NCBI RefSeq assembly: GCF_029360645.1
Contig: NZ_JARDUA010000004.1
Location: 310,001-374,000 of the forward strand
DNA from: Pontibacter litorisediminis
GTDB lineage: Bacteria; Bacteroidota; Bacteroidia; Cytophagales; Hymenobacteraceae
DNA length: 64,000 nucleotides
Reading direction: 5' to 3'
The notes under the pieces were generated by a model. The model made no database searches. It was given only the letters and a program-made list of their open reading frames with translations, and had not been told where the DNA came from. The translations under genes and the position numbers were made by a program. Of the stretch, positions 44,394-52,774 are shown in pieces. Numbering within the stretch: position 1 is the first letter of the stretch; every line of letters begins with the position of its first letter.

Positions 44394-44784
44394 TTTTGGG
44401 GCGGTAGAGGGGATCGCAGTGGCTGTTGCCAGAACCACGGACGCCTCCACAGACCAGCCTGCCTGGAACGTATACCTCCTCAACAACAATAATTTTCCGA
44501 TAGAGAATGTACTGGTTGCCTCCAAGGGCTATGGCGTGGTAGAGGGCGAGGAGGTGAAGACCTCGGTGCTGCGGCACATGTTTGAGCGCGTAGAGGCCAA
44601 AAGCTTTGTGCAGGTGGAGCCCATCGACCCAGCTATTTTCCACATCAACAACGAGTATTGGGTAAGCTACTACATTGGCCGCCAGATTTACGACAAGCGC
44701 TTCGTGTTTGTGCCGGATACTATCGTGGAGGATAACCTCATTGAGATAAACATGCTGCAGATGCAGGGGGTGCTGCACTCCTGA
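44377..44784 (+). CDS. Conserved Bacteroidota protein of unknown function, overlaps lipB
   Basis: A 135-residue cytoplasmic protein starting at ATG 44377 inside the end of lipB. Two blocks look conserved: WNVYLLNNNNFPIENVLVASKGYGVVEGEEVKTSVLRHMFERV and IFHINNEYWVSYYIGRQIYDKRFVFVPDTIVEDNL. The beta-rich pattern and length match a Bacteroidota-only family that is sometimes given the misleading name phenylalanyl-tRNA synthetase subunit; nothing here resembles a synthetase. The overlap and position between lipB and DUF4271-hemD suggest co-translation with lipB. Confidence 0.7.
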   Translation: MKKDIDFGAVEGIAVAVARTTDASTDQPAWNVYLLNNNNFPIENVLVASKGYGVVEGEEVKTSVLRHMFERVEAKSFVQVEPIDPAIFHINNEYWVSYYIGRQIYDKRFVFVPDTIVEDNLIEINMLQMQGVLHS

Positions 44785-44855
44785 AAGCACAGCCACAAGT
44801 ATAAATAAAAGTATAAAACGGCCGTCGCCGCTTTGCTCCGTTAACTATTTGCACC

Positions 44856-46031
44856 GTGCAAAGAGCGTTTCTAAAGTATAGCCTCTCTTTCCTGCTTTTA
44901 CTTGTAGTATGGCTGGGTGCCTGCCAGGTGCCTGTGCAAGGGCAGGTGTTGCCCCTGGAGCAGAAAAACACTATTACGGGCAACTGGCTCGTGCAGCGGG
45001 AAAAGGATGCCCAGTTGGTGCCGTATGTAGCCAACCAGCATGCCAGCTACAACGCTGTGCACCAGTGGCTGCCCATTACGCAGGCGCAGCCGTTCAATGT
45101 TGCCTTCACGGCCCCGCGCGACCTGTGCCTGTTCCTCAACAACCGCCTCATCTTTAAAGCCGACTCCACAGCCAATTACACCCTGGACCTGGCAAAGTTC
45201 AGCCGTGACACCGCGCCTGTGGAGGGGAAGTACCTGCTCACGGTGTGGCACCCCACGCAACAGCCCAACGTAGGCACCTTCCGCAACGTGGCGCTGGTAG
45301 CCGATGCCAAGCCCGACGAGGGGCAGCGCCCTTTCTCGGTGCAGGTGCGGGAGTACGTGAACCAAAACGCATTCATCATCTTTATGCTGCTGATCGGGCT
45401 CATCTATGGCCTGCTGCGCGTCAACTACCCGGCCGACTTTAAAAGCCAGTTCAACCCGTACAACTTCCTGCGCACCAACACGCAGGAGTTGCTGTACTCC
45501 AACAAGCCGCTGGGCACAGCCTCGAACCTGCTGTTTGTGCTGGCCTTCTCACTGTCCATGGCCCTGCTGATTGCCGCTATCCATACCAATGTGCAGCACG
45601 TGCGGCTGTTTAACCGCCTGTTCCCGGTGTCTGAGGCCGACATTACCACCAAAATCCTTTTTTATACTTTGCTGATCTTTGGCGTGGTGCTGCTAAAGTA
45701 TGTTTTTTTAAAGGTGATGGCGTTCGTGTTCGGGCTGGGGGGGCTGGTGCAGCTGCAGTACCGGCAGTTTCTGCGCTCGCTGCTATTCCTGGGCCTCTTC
45801 CTGCCGCTGGTGATGCTGCTTTACCTCTCGCTGAACGCCGAGATGCCCGAGACGATTCTGCTGATTTCGAGCCTGGCGGTGTCTTTGCTGCTGGTAATCA
45901 CGATCCTGCGCGTCTTTTACACCGTAAATAAGAAAGCCTCGGTGATAAATTTGCATTTATTTTCGTACCTTTGCGCCACAGAAGTGATTCCGCTGGCAAT
46001 AATGCTAGAGCTGATCGTGTTTAATTTCTAG
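44856..46031 (+). CDS. DUF4271 membrane protein
   Basis: A 391-residue protein from GTG 44856. The N-terminus (MQRAFLKYSLSFLLLLVVWLGAC) is a signal segment ahead of about 130 extracytoplasmic residues. Then come about six membrane helices (about 170-390), including FIIFMLLIGLIYGLLRVN, FVLAFSLSMALLIAAI, LFYTLLIFGVVLLKYVFLKVMAFVFG and SLLFLGLFLPLVMLLY. The sequence fits the DUF4271 family. In many Bacteroidota it sits directly before hemD, as here (52 bases), hinting at a link to heme or porphyrin handling that remains unproved. Confidence 0.85.
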   Translation: MQRAFLKYSLSFLLLLVVWLGACQVPVQGQVLPLEQKNTITGNWLVQREKDAQLVPYVANQHASYNAVHQWLPITQAQPFNVAFTAPRDLCLFLNNRLIFKADSTANYTLDLAKFSRDTAPVEGKYLLTVWHPTQQPNVGTFRNVALVADAKPDEGQRPFSVQVREYVNQNAFIIFMLLIGLIYGLLRVNYPADFKSQFNPYNFLRTNTQELLYSNKPLGTASNLLFVLAFSLSMALLIAAIHTNVQHVRLFNRLFPVSEADITTKILFYTLLIFGVVLLKYVFLKVMAFVFGLGGLVQLQYRQFLRSLLFLGLFLPLVMLLYLSLNAEMPETILLISSLAVSLLLVITILRVFYTVNKKASVINLHLFSYLCATEVIPLAIMLELIVFNF

Positions 46032-46083
46032 GCAGGTGGCAGCGGGCATCGCAGCAGGCGAACTTAAAAGCATCATTTTTAAT

Positions 46084-46887
46084 ATGGCTGAAAGCAAAGC
46101 AAAGGGCTCTGCGAACCCTGAAAGACACAAGATTCCTATCAAAAGTATTCTGGTTACCCAACCGCAGCCTACTACCGACAACTCCCCCTACCTGTCTATT
46201 GCGGAGAAGTATGGTATCAAGGTAGACTTCAGGGCGTTTATCGAGGTGGAGCCGGTTCCTTACAAGGAGTTCCGCAAGGATAAGGTGGACATCCTGTCGC
46301 ACACCGCCGTGATCTTTACCAGCCGCAACGCTGTCGACCACTTCTTTCGCATCTGCCAGGAGAGCAAGATAGAGATGCCTGCCGACATGAAGTACTTTTG
46401 TATCTCCGACCAAACGGCATACTACCTGCAGAAGTACATCACCCTGCGCAAGCGCAAGTTGTTTGTAGGCGAGAAAACCGCCAAGGACCTGTTTGAGGTG
46501 ATCAAGAAGCACAAGAACGAGAAGTTCCTGTTCCCGTGCTCCAACATCCGCAAAGACGATATCCCGGAGTTTCTGAAAACGAACAAGATCAAGCACACAG
46601 AAGCGATCATCTACAAAACCGTGGCCGCCGACCTGTCGGATCTGGACGATGTGACCTACGATTGCCTGGCTTTCTTCAGCCCGTCAGGAATCCACTCGCT
46701 GTTCATCAACTTCCCTGACTTTAAGCAGAATAACACGCGTATTGCTGCTTTTGGCCCTACCACGGCCAAGGCCGTTCGCGACGCAGGCCTGGAGTTGGAC
46801 ATAGAGGCGCCGATGCCGAACGCCCCATCCATGACCGGAGCTATAGAAGTATACATACAGAACCAGATGCAGGAGGCAAAAAAATAG
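46084..46887 (+). CDS. hemD: Uroporphyrinogen-III synthase
   Basis: A 267-residue enzyme that closes hydroxymethylbilane into uroporphyrinogen III in heme biosynthesis. The ATG at 46084 is chosen because the upstream 16 codons of the open frame follow a GTG overlapping the preceding stop region. The two-domain fold shows ILVTQPQPTTDNSPYLSIAEKYG, AVIFTSRNAVDHFF, YFCISDQTAYYL, LFPCSNIRKDDIPEFL, LAFFSPSGIHSLF and the conserved GPTTAKAVRDAGLELD. Many HemD proteins are divergent; this match rests on order and length. A terminator and the porP promoter follow. Confidence 0.85.
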   Translation: MAESKAKGSANPERHKIPIKSILVTQPQPTTDNSPYLSIAEKYGIKVDFRAFIEVEPVPYKEFRKDKVDILSHTAVIFTSRNAVDHFFRICQESKIEMPADMKYFCISDQTAYYLQKYITLRKRKLFVGEKTAKDLFEVIKKHKNEKFLFPCSNIRKDDIPEFLKTNKIKHTEAIIYKTVAADLSDLDDVTYDCLAFFSPSGIHSLFINFPDFKQNNTRIAAFGPTTAKAVRDAGLELDIEAPMPNAPSMTGAIEVYIQNQMQEAKK

Positions 46888-46924
46888 GTTGCAACGCAAC
46901 TTTTAAGCCTTTTTTGCATACTAC

Positions 46925-46974
46925 TAAAACGCAAACGCCGCAGCTGCCTCAGGCAGCCGTGCATTTGCGTTTTA
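46925..46974 (+). terminator. Compound hairpin terminator after hemD
   Basis: An outer 11-bp stem (46925-46935 with 46964-46974) encloses an inner perfect GCTGCCT/AGGCAGC hairpin. The TTTTA end acts as a T-tract. Its right arm contains the TTG of the next promoter. Confidence 0.65.
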
Positions 46975-46994
46975 GCGTTTAATAGCTATATTTG
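46965..46994 (+). promoter_or_regulatory. Bacteroidota sigma-70 type promoter for porP
   Basis: TTG at 46965-46967, exactly 19 bases, then TATATTTG at 46987-46994. Transcription would start about 50 bases before the porP ATG at 47050. It overlaps the end of the hemD terminator. Confidence 0.75.
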
Positions 46995-47049
46995 AAAAGC
47001 GTTCCGTGCAAAACAGCTCATCCTAACCATGCCTTCTTAGCCGCAGCCT

Positions 47050-48012
47050 ATGAAAAAGCTTTTATCTGTTTTGTTGCTGGTGCTCCTGGTGGCACCCTTT
47101 GCCCATGCGCAGCAGCAACCTCAGTTTACCCACTATGGGTTTAATGGCATGCAGTTAAGCCCTGCCTACGCAGGCATAACCAATCGGCCGGAGTTCATGT
47201 CCATTTACCGTTACCAGTGGCTTGGCTACGATGCCTCTTTCGATGACGGTGGCGCTCCGCAGACGCTCTTCCTGTCGGCCCATACACCGGTCAGGCTGCT
47301 GCACGGAGGCGTTGGCCTGAACCTGATGCGCGACAAGATCGCCAACACGACCATTCTGACAGCGGCTCTCTCCTATTCCTTCCACATCAATATTGGCGAA
47401 ACCGGCAAGCTGGGCCTGGGCATACAGGGTAACGTGAACAATTACAAGAAGGGGCGCTACCGTGCCATAGACGAGGGCGACCCGAATGTGCCGTTCAACA
47501 GCGAGGACACCAAGTATGATTTGGGCGCAGGTGTTTGGTATGAGTCGGAGGTGTTTTATGCCGGAGGTGGCGTTACCAACCTGCTGAAGGCGGAGTATGA
47601 GTTCGCTGACTCCACGAACACCGGAAAAGGCACATTGCTGGGCGAGAACCACGTGTACGTGACGGCCGGTTACCACATGCCGCTGACTGCTGACCTGACC
47701 CTTACACCTACCGTTTTACTCAAGCACGACACGGAGACTTTCTCGTTTGATGCCGGTGGCCGGGTAACATACCAGGAAAAATATTGGGCCGGAGTGAATT
47801 ATCGGCATGAAGAAGCTGTTAGTGCCCTTGTGGGAGTCTCTCTGTTTCAGGATAATGCGTTGCGGGTGGGGTACGCGCTGGATCTGACCACCTTTAACAA
47901 AGCGGCTAAAGCAGCCACCTCGCACGAGGTGATGGTAAATTACCGCCTACCGGAGCCAGTAGTAAGGTTTAAGCCACCGGTAAGAACTCCCCGCTACTTT
48001 TTTACACGGTAA
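47050..48012 (+). CDS. porP: PorP/SprF family type IX secretion protein
   Basis: A 320-residue outer-membrane-associated barrel protein with signal peptide (MKKLLSVLLLVLLVAPFAHAQ). The family start QPQFTHYGFNGMQLSPAYAGI is present, followed by strand pairs (GGVGLNLMRDKIANTTILTAALSYSF, KLGLGIQGNVNNYKKGRYRAIDEGDPNVPFNSEDTKYDLGAGVWY) and a C-terminus MVNYRLPEP. PorP partners the PorK/N ring and substrates of type IX secretion. It lies directly upstream of gldK with a 229-base AT-rich gap, so it is on the same strand but may be separately transcribed. Confidence 0.93.
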   Translation: MKKLLSVLLLVLLVAPFAHAQQQPQFTHYGFNGMQLSPAYAGITNRPEFMSIYRYQWLGYDASFDDGGAPQTLFLSAHTPVRLLHGGVGLNLMRDKIANTTILTAALSYSFHINIGETGKLGLGIQGNVNNYKKGRYRAIDEGDPNVPFNSEDTKYDLGAGVWYESEVFYAGGGVTNLLKAEYEFADSTNTGKGTLLGENHVYVTAGYHMPLTADLTLTPTVLLKHDTETFSFDAGGRVTYQEKYWAGVNYRHEEAVSALVGVSLFQDNALRVGYALDLTTFNKAAKAATSHEVMVNYRLPEPVVRFKPPVRTPRYFFTR

Positions 48013-48241
48013 GATGAATGGTAATTGTAATTGCTTTTTTACTTTTAGGAGCGATTCTTTAAAAAGTGCATAAAAAAATAGTCCTGCATAGCAATAATAA
48101 TCAACCCCTTAGCGCGTTAAAAAAATTAAAAAAGGTGAAGGAGTGAATTGTTTTTTATTTATTCCTAATTCTTATATATTTGCTACACTCGTAGAAGTGT
48201 GCTAAAATCTATTACAGAAAATTTTACTTTTAACAGTCATC

Positions 48242-49258
48242 ATGAATAAACTACTAAAGCTGTCTTCCTTCGCACTGGCGGTGGTGCTGCTTGCAAGCTG
48301 TGGTATGAGACGCGGGCCCCAAGGTGATCTTGTGGGCGCTGAAGACAGGCCAGAGTACAATCCGCAGGAAGTGCCTTACGGCATGGTGGCCTGCCCGGGC
48401 GGTACGTTCCACATGGGGCAGGCTGATCAGGATATAGCGGCATCTATGGCAAACTTGAACAAGCAGGTGACGATCGGTGGCTTCTATATGGATGAAACCG
48501 AGATCACCAACAACGAATACCGTCAGTTCATCAATGTGATGATGGAAGATTCGCTGGACGTGTTAGGGGAAGAGCATGTGATGAGCAACCTGTATCCAGA
48601 TACAACTGTTTGGGTAAAAGACTACACCTACCACATGGGTGACCCGCTGATGGAGTACTACTTCTCTCACCCGGCGTTTGATGATTATCCGGTTGTGGGT
48701 GTAGACTGGTTTGCGGCCAAATACTTTAGCGAGTGGCGCACCAAGCACAAGAACCAGGCAAATGCAGAAAATGGACGTGCCCCAATGCCACAGTTCCGTC
48801 TGCCTTCTGAGGCGGAGTGGGAGTATGCGGCGCGAGGCGGCCGTGACATGGCGGTATACCCTTGGGGTGGCCCGTACCTGCGTAACGCCAAGGGCTGTCT
48901 GCTGGCTAACTTTAAGCCAGGACGCGGCGACTACTACAGCGACGGCTTTACTTACACTGCCCCTGTAGCGCAGTTCTTCCCGAACGACTTCGGCCTTTAC
49001 GACATGGCCGGTAACGTGGCTGAGTGGTGCGAGGATGCTTATTCAGATGCCACCGTTCCTGTTACTTGGGACCTTAACCCGGTGTATTATGATGACAATG
49101 AACCTCGTAAGATTGTAAGGGGTGGCTCATGGAAAGATATCGCCTACTTCCTGGAGACAGGTACACGCAACTTTGAGTATCAGGACTCTTCCAGATCTTA
49201 TATCGGCTTCCGCAATGCAATGCATTACCTGGGCCGTTCATCAGGCAGAGAGTTTTAA
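48242..49258 (+). CDS. gldK: Gliding/secretion lipoprotein GldK (PorK)
   Basis: A 338-residue lipoprotein (signal with lipobox VVLLASC, Cys about 20) of the formylglycine-generating-enzyme fold, which builds the outer-membrane ring of type IX secretion with GldN. Features are GGTFHMGQADQDIAASMANLNKQVTIGGFYMDETEITNNEYRQFI, FRLPSEAEWEYAARGG, FGLYDMAGNVAEWCEDAY and IVRGGSW. The FGE fold is structural here and catalysis is not expected. A TATATTTG element at 48175-48182 is upstream but its TTG is 24 bases away. It starts the gldKLMN operon. Confidence 0.96.
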   Translation: MNKLLKLSSFALAVVLLASCGMRRGPQGDLVGAEDRPEYNPQEVPYGMVACPGGTFHMGQADQDIAASMANLNKQVTIGGFYMDETEITNNEYRQFINVMMEDSLDVLGEEHVMSNLYPDTTVWVKDYTYHMGDPLMEYYFSHPAFDDYPVVGVDWFAAKYFSEWRTKHKNQANAENGRAPMPQFRLPSEAEWEYAARGGRDMAVYPWGGPYLRNAKGCLLANFKPGRGDYYSDGFTYTAPVAQFFPNDFGLYDMAGNVAEWCEDAYSDATVPVTWDLNPVYYDDNEPRKIVRGGSWKDIAYFLETGTRNFEYQDSSRSYIGFRNAMHYLGRSSGREF

Positions 49259-49344
49259 TAAGCAGTAATTCAAACCCCTATATTAATTTACCAATCCCCC
49301 AATTAATCCTTAATTAATCGTTCACTACTTAATTAGAAAACAAA

Positions 49345-50145
49345 ATGAGCAAAGCTAAAGGTCGCAGTTTCTTGTTCGACGTTTTGATGCCAAAGATTTA
49401 TGGTATCGGTGCTGCCGTCGTGATTGTGGGTGCGTTGTTCAAGATCCAGCACTGGCCAGGAGCCGACTTGATGCTGATCCTTGGTCTGAGCACAGAGGCT
49501 ATCATCTTCTTTCTGAGCGCGTTCCAGCCGCAGCATGCAGAGCCGGATTGGGCCAGAGTATACCCACAACTTGCCGATGACTACGCTGGTGAAGGCATTG
49601 TGCCTGCTACAGCAGCAGCTGCAGGTCCGTCTGTAACAGGAAAGCTCGACGAAATGATGCGTAATGCCGACATTACGCCGGAAACAATAAACCAACTTGG
49701 CATGGGCCTTAACCGCCTGAGCGAAACTGCTGCCAGCATGGCTGACATGACCAATGCCGCCGCCGCGACAGAGGAATACACTGTTCGCGTAAGAGCTGCC
49801 GCCGGTCAGTTGGATAAGATCAACAGCGCGTACGCTACTACAGCAGATGCCATTGCACAAATGGCTGTTTCTGCTACAGATGCTAAAGAATACCACACCC
49901 AAATCCAGGGCATGACCCGCAACTTGGGTGCGCTGAATGCAGTGTACGAGATGGAGCTTCAGGACGCTAACAACCACCTGAAAGCCATGAATAAGTTCTA
50001 TGGCAACCTGAGCATGGCCATGGAAAACCTGACTGACGCCAGCAAAGATACAGAACAGTTTAAGCAAGAAGTTTCTCGCTTGACGCAGAACCTGCACTCT
50101 CTGAACACAGTGTATGGTAACATGCTGACAGCGATGAAAGGATAA
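49345..50145 (+). CDS. gldL: Type IX secretion inner-membrane motor protein GldL (PorL)
   Basis: A 266-residue protein with two closely spaced membrane helices (about 18-36 and 40-60), forming with GldM the proton-driven rotary motor that powers secretion and gliding. The helices contain K33 (in ALFKIQHW) and E51 (in LGLSTEAIIFFLS), positions equivalent to the conserved intramembrane Lys and Glu needed for proton flow in GldL. The C-terminal cytoplasmic part is helical with Ala/Thr-rich coiled-coil (AAQAT-like TADAIAQMAVSATDAKEY and NLHSLNTVYGNML). The gene lies 86 bases after gldK. Confidence 0.95.
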   Translation: MSKAKGRSFLFDVLMPKIYGIGAAVVIVGALFKIQHWPGADLMLILGLSTEAIIFFLSAFQPQHAEPDWARVYPQLADDYAGEGIVPATAAAAGPSVTGKLDEMMRNADITPETINQLGMGLNRLSETAASMADMTNAAAATEEYTVRVRAAAGQLDKINSAYATTADAIAQMAVSATDAKEYHTQIQGMTRNLGALNAVYEMELQDANNHLKAMNKFYGNLSMAMENLTDASKDTEQFKQEVSRLTQNLHSLNTVYGNMLTAMKG

Positions 50146-50203
50146 TTTCCTTCCTTGGTTAAATAAGTTGTATCTACAGAAAACACAGTTAATATAGTAT
50201 AAA

Positions 50204-51802
50204 ATGGCTGGAGGAAAAGAGACACCAAGGCAGAAGATGATCGGTATGATGTACCTCGTACTGACCGCACTTCTGGCCCTTAACGTGAGCTCGGCGATCC
50301 TGTTAAAGTTTCAGTTCCTGGATGAGTCTTTACAGACTGTGAACCGAAAAACAGTAACAGATAATGCCGGGGTCGTATCAAACATACAGGCTGCCATTGC
50401 AGAAAACAAGAACCCTTCTGCCAATGACCAGCGTGTGCTGAAAACAGCACAGGAAGTACGTAATCAGACAAATCAAATGGTTTCCTACATTCAGGATCTG
50501 CGTAAGATGCTGATTGAGAAATCAGGAGGAATGAATGATGAAGGCACAGGATATAAGCAGCCAGAAGGCAATGATATCGTGGCCATGAACATGATTGGTG
50601 CTGCGAGCAAGAACAACGGTAAAGCGTATGAGCTGGAGCAAAAGCTGAATGACTACGCCAAGTTCCTGCGCCAGTACAATGAGCAGGTTCCGCAAAAACT
50701 TGCCTTGAGTGGCAAGGAGGATCCGGTAGCACAGAATGACCCGGCACAAAAGCGCAAAGACTTCGCGCAGCTGAACTTTGAGGAGACACCAATGGTGGCT
50801 GCCCTGGCAGTGCTTTCTCAGAAAGAAGCAGAGGTACTGAAGTATGAGGCGGACGTGCTGCAGAAGCTTGCCCAGCAGGTAGGTGCTGACATTATCAAGT
50901 TTGAGAAGATTTTTGCCATGGCCCGCGCCGAGTCTAAGACAGTGGCGGCTGGTACAAAATATTCAGCGGATATGTTTATCGCTGCCTCTTCTGACAACAT
51001 TACCCCTAAAATGAGTTTCCAGGGTAAGCCTGTAAAGGTTGAGAATGGCTTAGGTAAAGTAGAGTTTGTGGCTTCCGCCTCTAACTACGATGCCGATGGC
51101 AACTCAAAGCAAACATGGAAAGGCCAGGTTACCATCAACCAAAATGGCCGCGACACTACGTTTACGGTAACAGAAGAGTATATCGTAGCGAAGCCAGTGA
51201 TTCAGGTGCAGTCTGCTGCTGTGCAGGCGCTGTACTTCCAGTGCGCGAATGAGCTGAACATCCAGGTGCCTGCCCTAGGTGCCGTGTATGACCCAAGCTT
51301 CAGCGCATCAGGAGGTTCTGCAATTCCTGGCTCTAAGAAAGGCGAAGTAACAATCATCCCGAATGCTACGGAGGTAACAATCAACGTAAGCAGCGGCGGC
51401 AACAGCATCGGTTCCGAGAAGTTTAAGGTGCGCCCGATACCTAAGCCAGAGATTGTGGCGCTAGTAAACGGCAAGCCAGTGGACGTGAAGCGTGGGGTAC
51501 CGGCACAGTCTTTCAGAGCCGTAGAAATACAGGCTGTAGCAGACGAAGGCTTTAAGCAATTATTACCGAACGAAGCACGTTATAGAGTAACGAAGTGGAG
51601 AGCTTACCTGGTGCGTAACAACCAGCCGGTAGATCAGGGCGAGTTTAACGGCCCGTCAGCTAACCTGACCAGCTTTGCCGCTAAAGCAGCCAAAGGTGAC
51701 CGTGTGGTGATAGAGGTGCTGGATGTGAAGCGCCTGAACTACAAAGGCAATGCTGTAGACGTGAACGTAGGTAGCCCGAACTTCAACGTTCCTTTAAATT
51801 AA
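50204..51802 (+). CDS. gldM: Type IX secretion motor/stalk protein GldM (PorM)
   Basis: A 532-residue single-pass protein that crosses the periplasm from the GldL motor to the GldK/N ring. The N-terminus MAGGKETPRQKMIGMMYLVLTALLALNVS has Arg9, the conserved residue of the GldL/M interface, and one helix at about 17-37. Domain D1 is helical (about 40-220, SQKEAEVLKYEADVLQKLA). D2-D4 are beta domains (from KMSFQGKPVKVENGLGKVEF, to VSSGGNSIGSEKFKVRPIPKP and RGVPAQSF near the C-terminus). Length matches the GldM family. It is in tight operon with gldL and gldN. Confidence 0.96.
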   Translation: MAGGKETPRQKMIGMMYLVLTALLALNVSSAILLKFQFLDESLQTVNRKTVTDNAGVVSNIQAAIAENKNPSANDQRVLKTAQEVRNQTNQMVSYIQDLRKMLIEKSGGMNDEGTGYKQPEGNDIVAMNMIGAASKNNGKAYELEQKLNDYAKFLRQYNEQVPQKLALSGKEDPVAQNDPAQKRKDFAQLNFEETPMVAALAVLSQKEAEVLKYEADVLQKLAQQVGADIIKFEKIFAMARAESKTVAAGTKYSADMFIAASSDNITPKMSFQGKPVKVENGLGKVEFVASASNYDADGNSKQTWKGQVTINQNGRDTTFTVTEEYIVAKPVIQVQSAAVQALYFQCANELNIQVPALGAVYDPSFSASGGSAIPGSKKGEVTIIPNATEVTINVSSGGNSIGSEKFKVRPIPKPEIVALVNGKPVDVKRGVPAQSFRAVEIQAVADEGFKQLLPNEARYRVTKWRAYLVRNNQPVDQGEFNGPSANLTSFAAKAAKGDRVVIEVLDVKRLNYKGNAVDVNVGSPNFNVPLN

Positions 51803-51824
51803 CAATTAGAAGCTTACAAGGAGT

Positions 51825-52688
51825 ATGAAATTAGTTAAAGCAATAGGTGTAGCAGCCGGTTTGATGCTATCTGTAGGTGCCATGGCGCAACAGGTGTCAA
51901 ACTCAACGTCCAGCAACCCATCGGCAAGGCCTATTCCTGAGTCTGATATCCTGTTCAAGAAAACGGTATGGCGTAAGATTGACCTGCGCGAGAAGCAGAA
52001 CAAGCCACTGTTCTCTGAAAACAGGGAGATCACAAAGGTTATTATAGAGGCCGTTAAAAGTGGGGAGCTTACTGCCTACAGAAGCGACTCTGTAAACACG
52101 CCAATCACACGCGAGGAGTTTATGGAAAACATGACTCCGAAGCAGACAGATGGCGGGCTTAGCGAAGAGGAACTGGCTGCCGGCTTTGGCGAGGTAGAGG
52201 AAGAGAATGATGACGCCTGGGGTGCTGCCTTGGGTGGAAACGCCGGAACTACTGAAACCGCTCCTGTAAGCAATGAATATTTCCCGAAGCAACTGTACCT
52301 GCTGGAGCTGAAAGAGAACGTGGTATTCGATAAAAAGCGCTCGCGCATGTACCACGATATCCAGACGATCAGCATAAAGGTGCCGGCTACATTGAACCCG
52401 CTAGGTTTCGAGCAGAACGTGGCAAGCTTTAAAATGAGCGACCTGGTAACGCTGTTCCGCAACAATCCGGAAACGGCTATCTGGTATAACGCACAGAATG
52501 ATGCCCAGCACAAGAACCTGGCAGATGCTTTCGATCTGTGGCTGTTCAGCTCATACATCACCAAGATCTCTAACCCAGGCGACCAAAGCCTGGCCTCGAT
52601 CTACGGTGGTGGCAAAAAAGGGCTGCTAGCTGCACAGGATGCTTTGGAAGCACTTATCGAGTACGAGTATAGTCTGTGGAGCTACTAA
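51825..52688 (+). CDS. gldN: Type IX secretion protein GldN (PorN)
   Basis: A 287-residue periplasmic protein (signal MKLVKAIGVAAGLMLSVGAMAQ) that joins GldK in the ring at the outer membrane and contacts GldM. Family hallmarks are PIPESDILFKKTVWRKIDLREKQNKPLF, VVFDKKRSRMYHDIQTISIKVPAT, and a C-terminal block SIYGGGKKGLLAAQDALEALIEYEYSLWSY. The acidic insert at about 105-140 (SEEELAAGFGEVEEENDDAWGAALGG) is variable in the family. The gene ends in a terminator convergent with uvrC, closing the gldKLMN operon. Confidence 0.95.
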   Translation: MKLVKAIGVAAGLMLSVGAMAQQVSNSTSSNPSARPIPESDILFKKTVWRKIDLREKQNKPLFSENREITKVIIEAVKSGELTAYRSDSVNTPITREEFMENMTPKQTDGGLSEEELAAGFGEVEEENDDAWGAALGGNAGTTETAPVSNEYFPKQLYLLELKENVVFDKKRSRMYHDIQTISIKVPATLNPLGFEQNVASFKMSDLVTLFRNNPETAIWYNAQNDAQHKNLADAFDLWLFSSYITKISNPGDQSLASIYGGGKKGLLAAQDALEALIEYEYSLWSY

Positions 52689-52708
52689 GCAAAGCAGCAG
52701 TACCAATA

Positions 52709-52740
52709 AAAAAAGGAGGCTTGAGAGAGCCTCCTTTTTT
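52709..52740. terminator. Bidirectional terminator between gldN and uvrC
   Basis: A 13-bp stem (AAAAAAGGAGGCT with complement) around a 6-base loop carries long A and T runs on both strands. It lies 20 bases after the gldN stop. Confidence 0.88.
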
Positions 52741-52774
52741 GTTTATATACTTTAGTAAAACCAATAGCTTGAAG

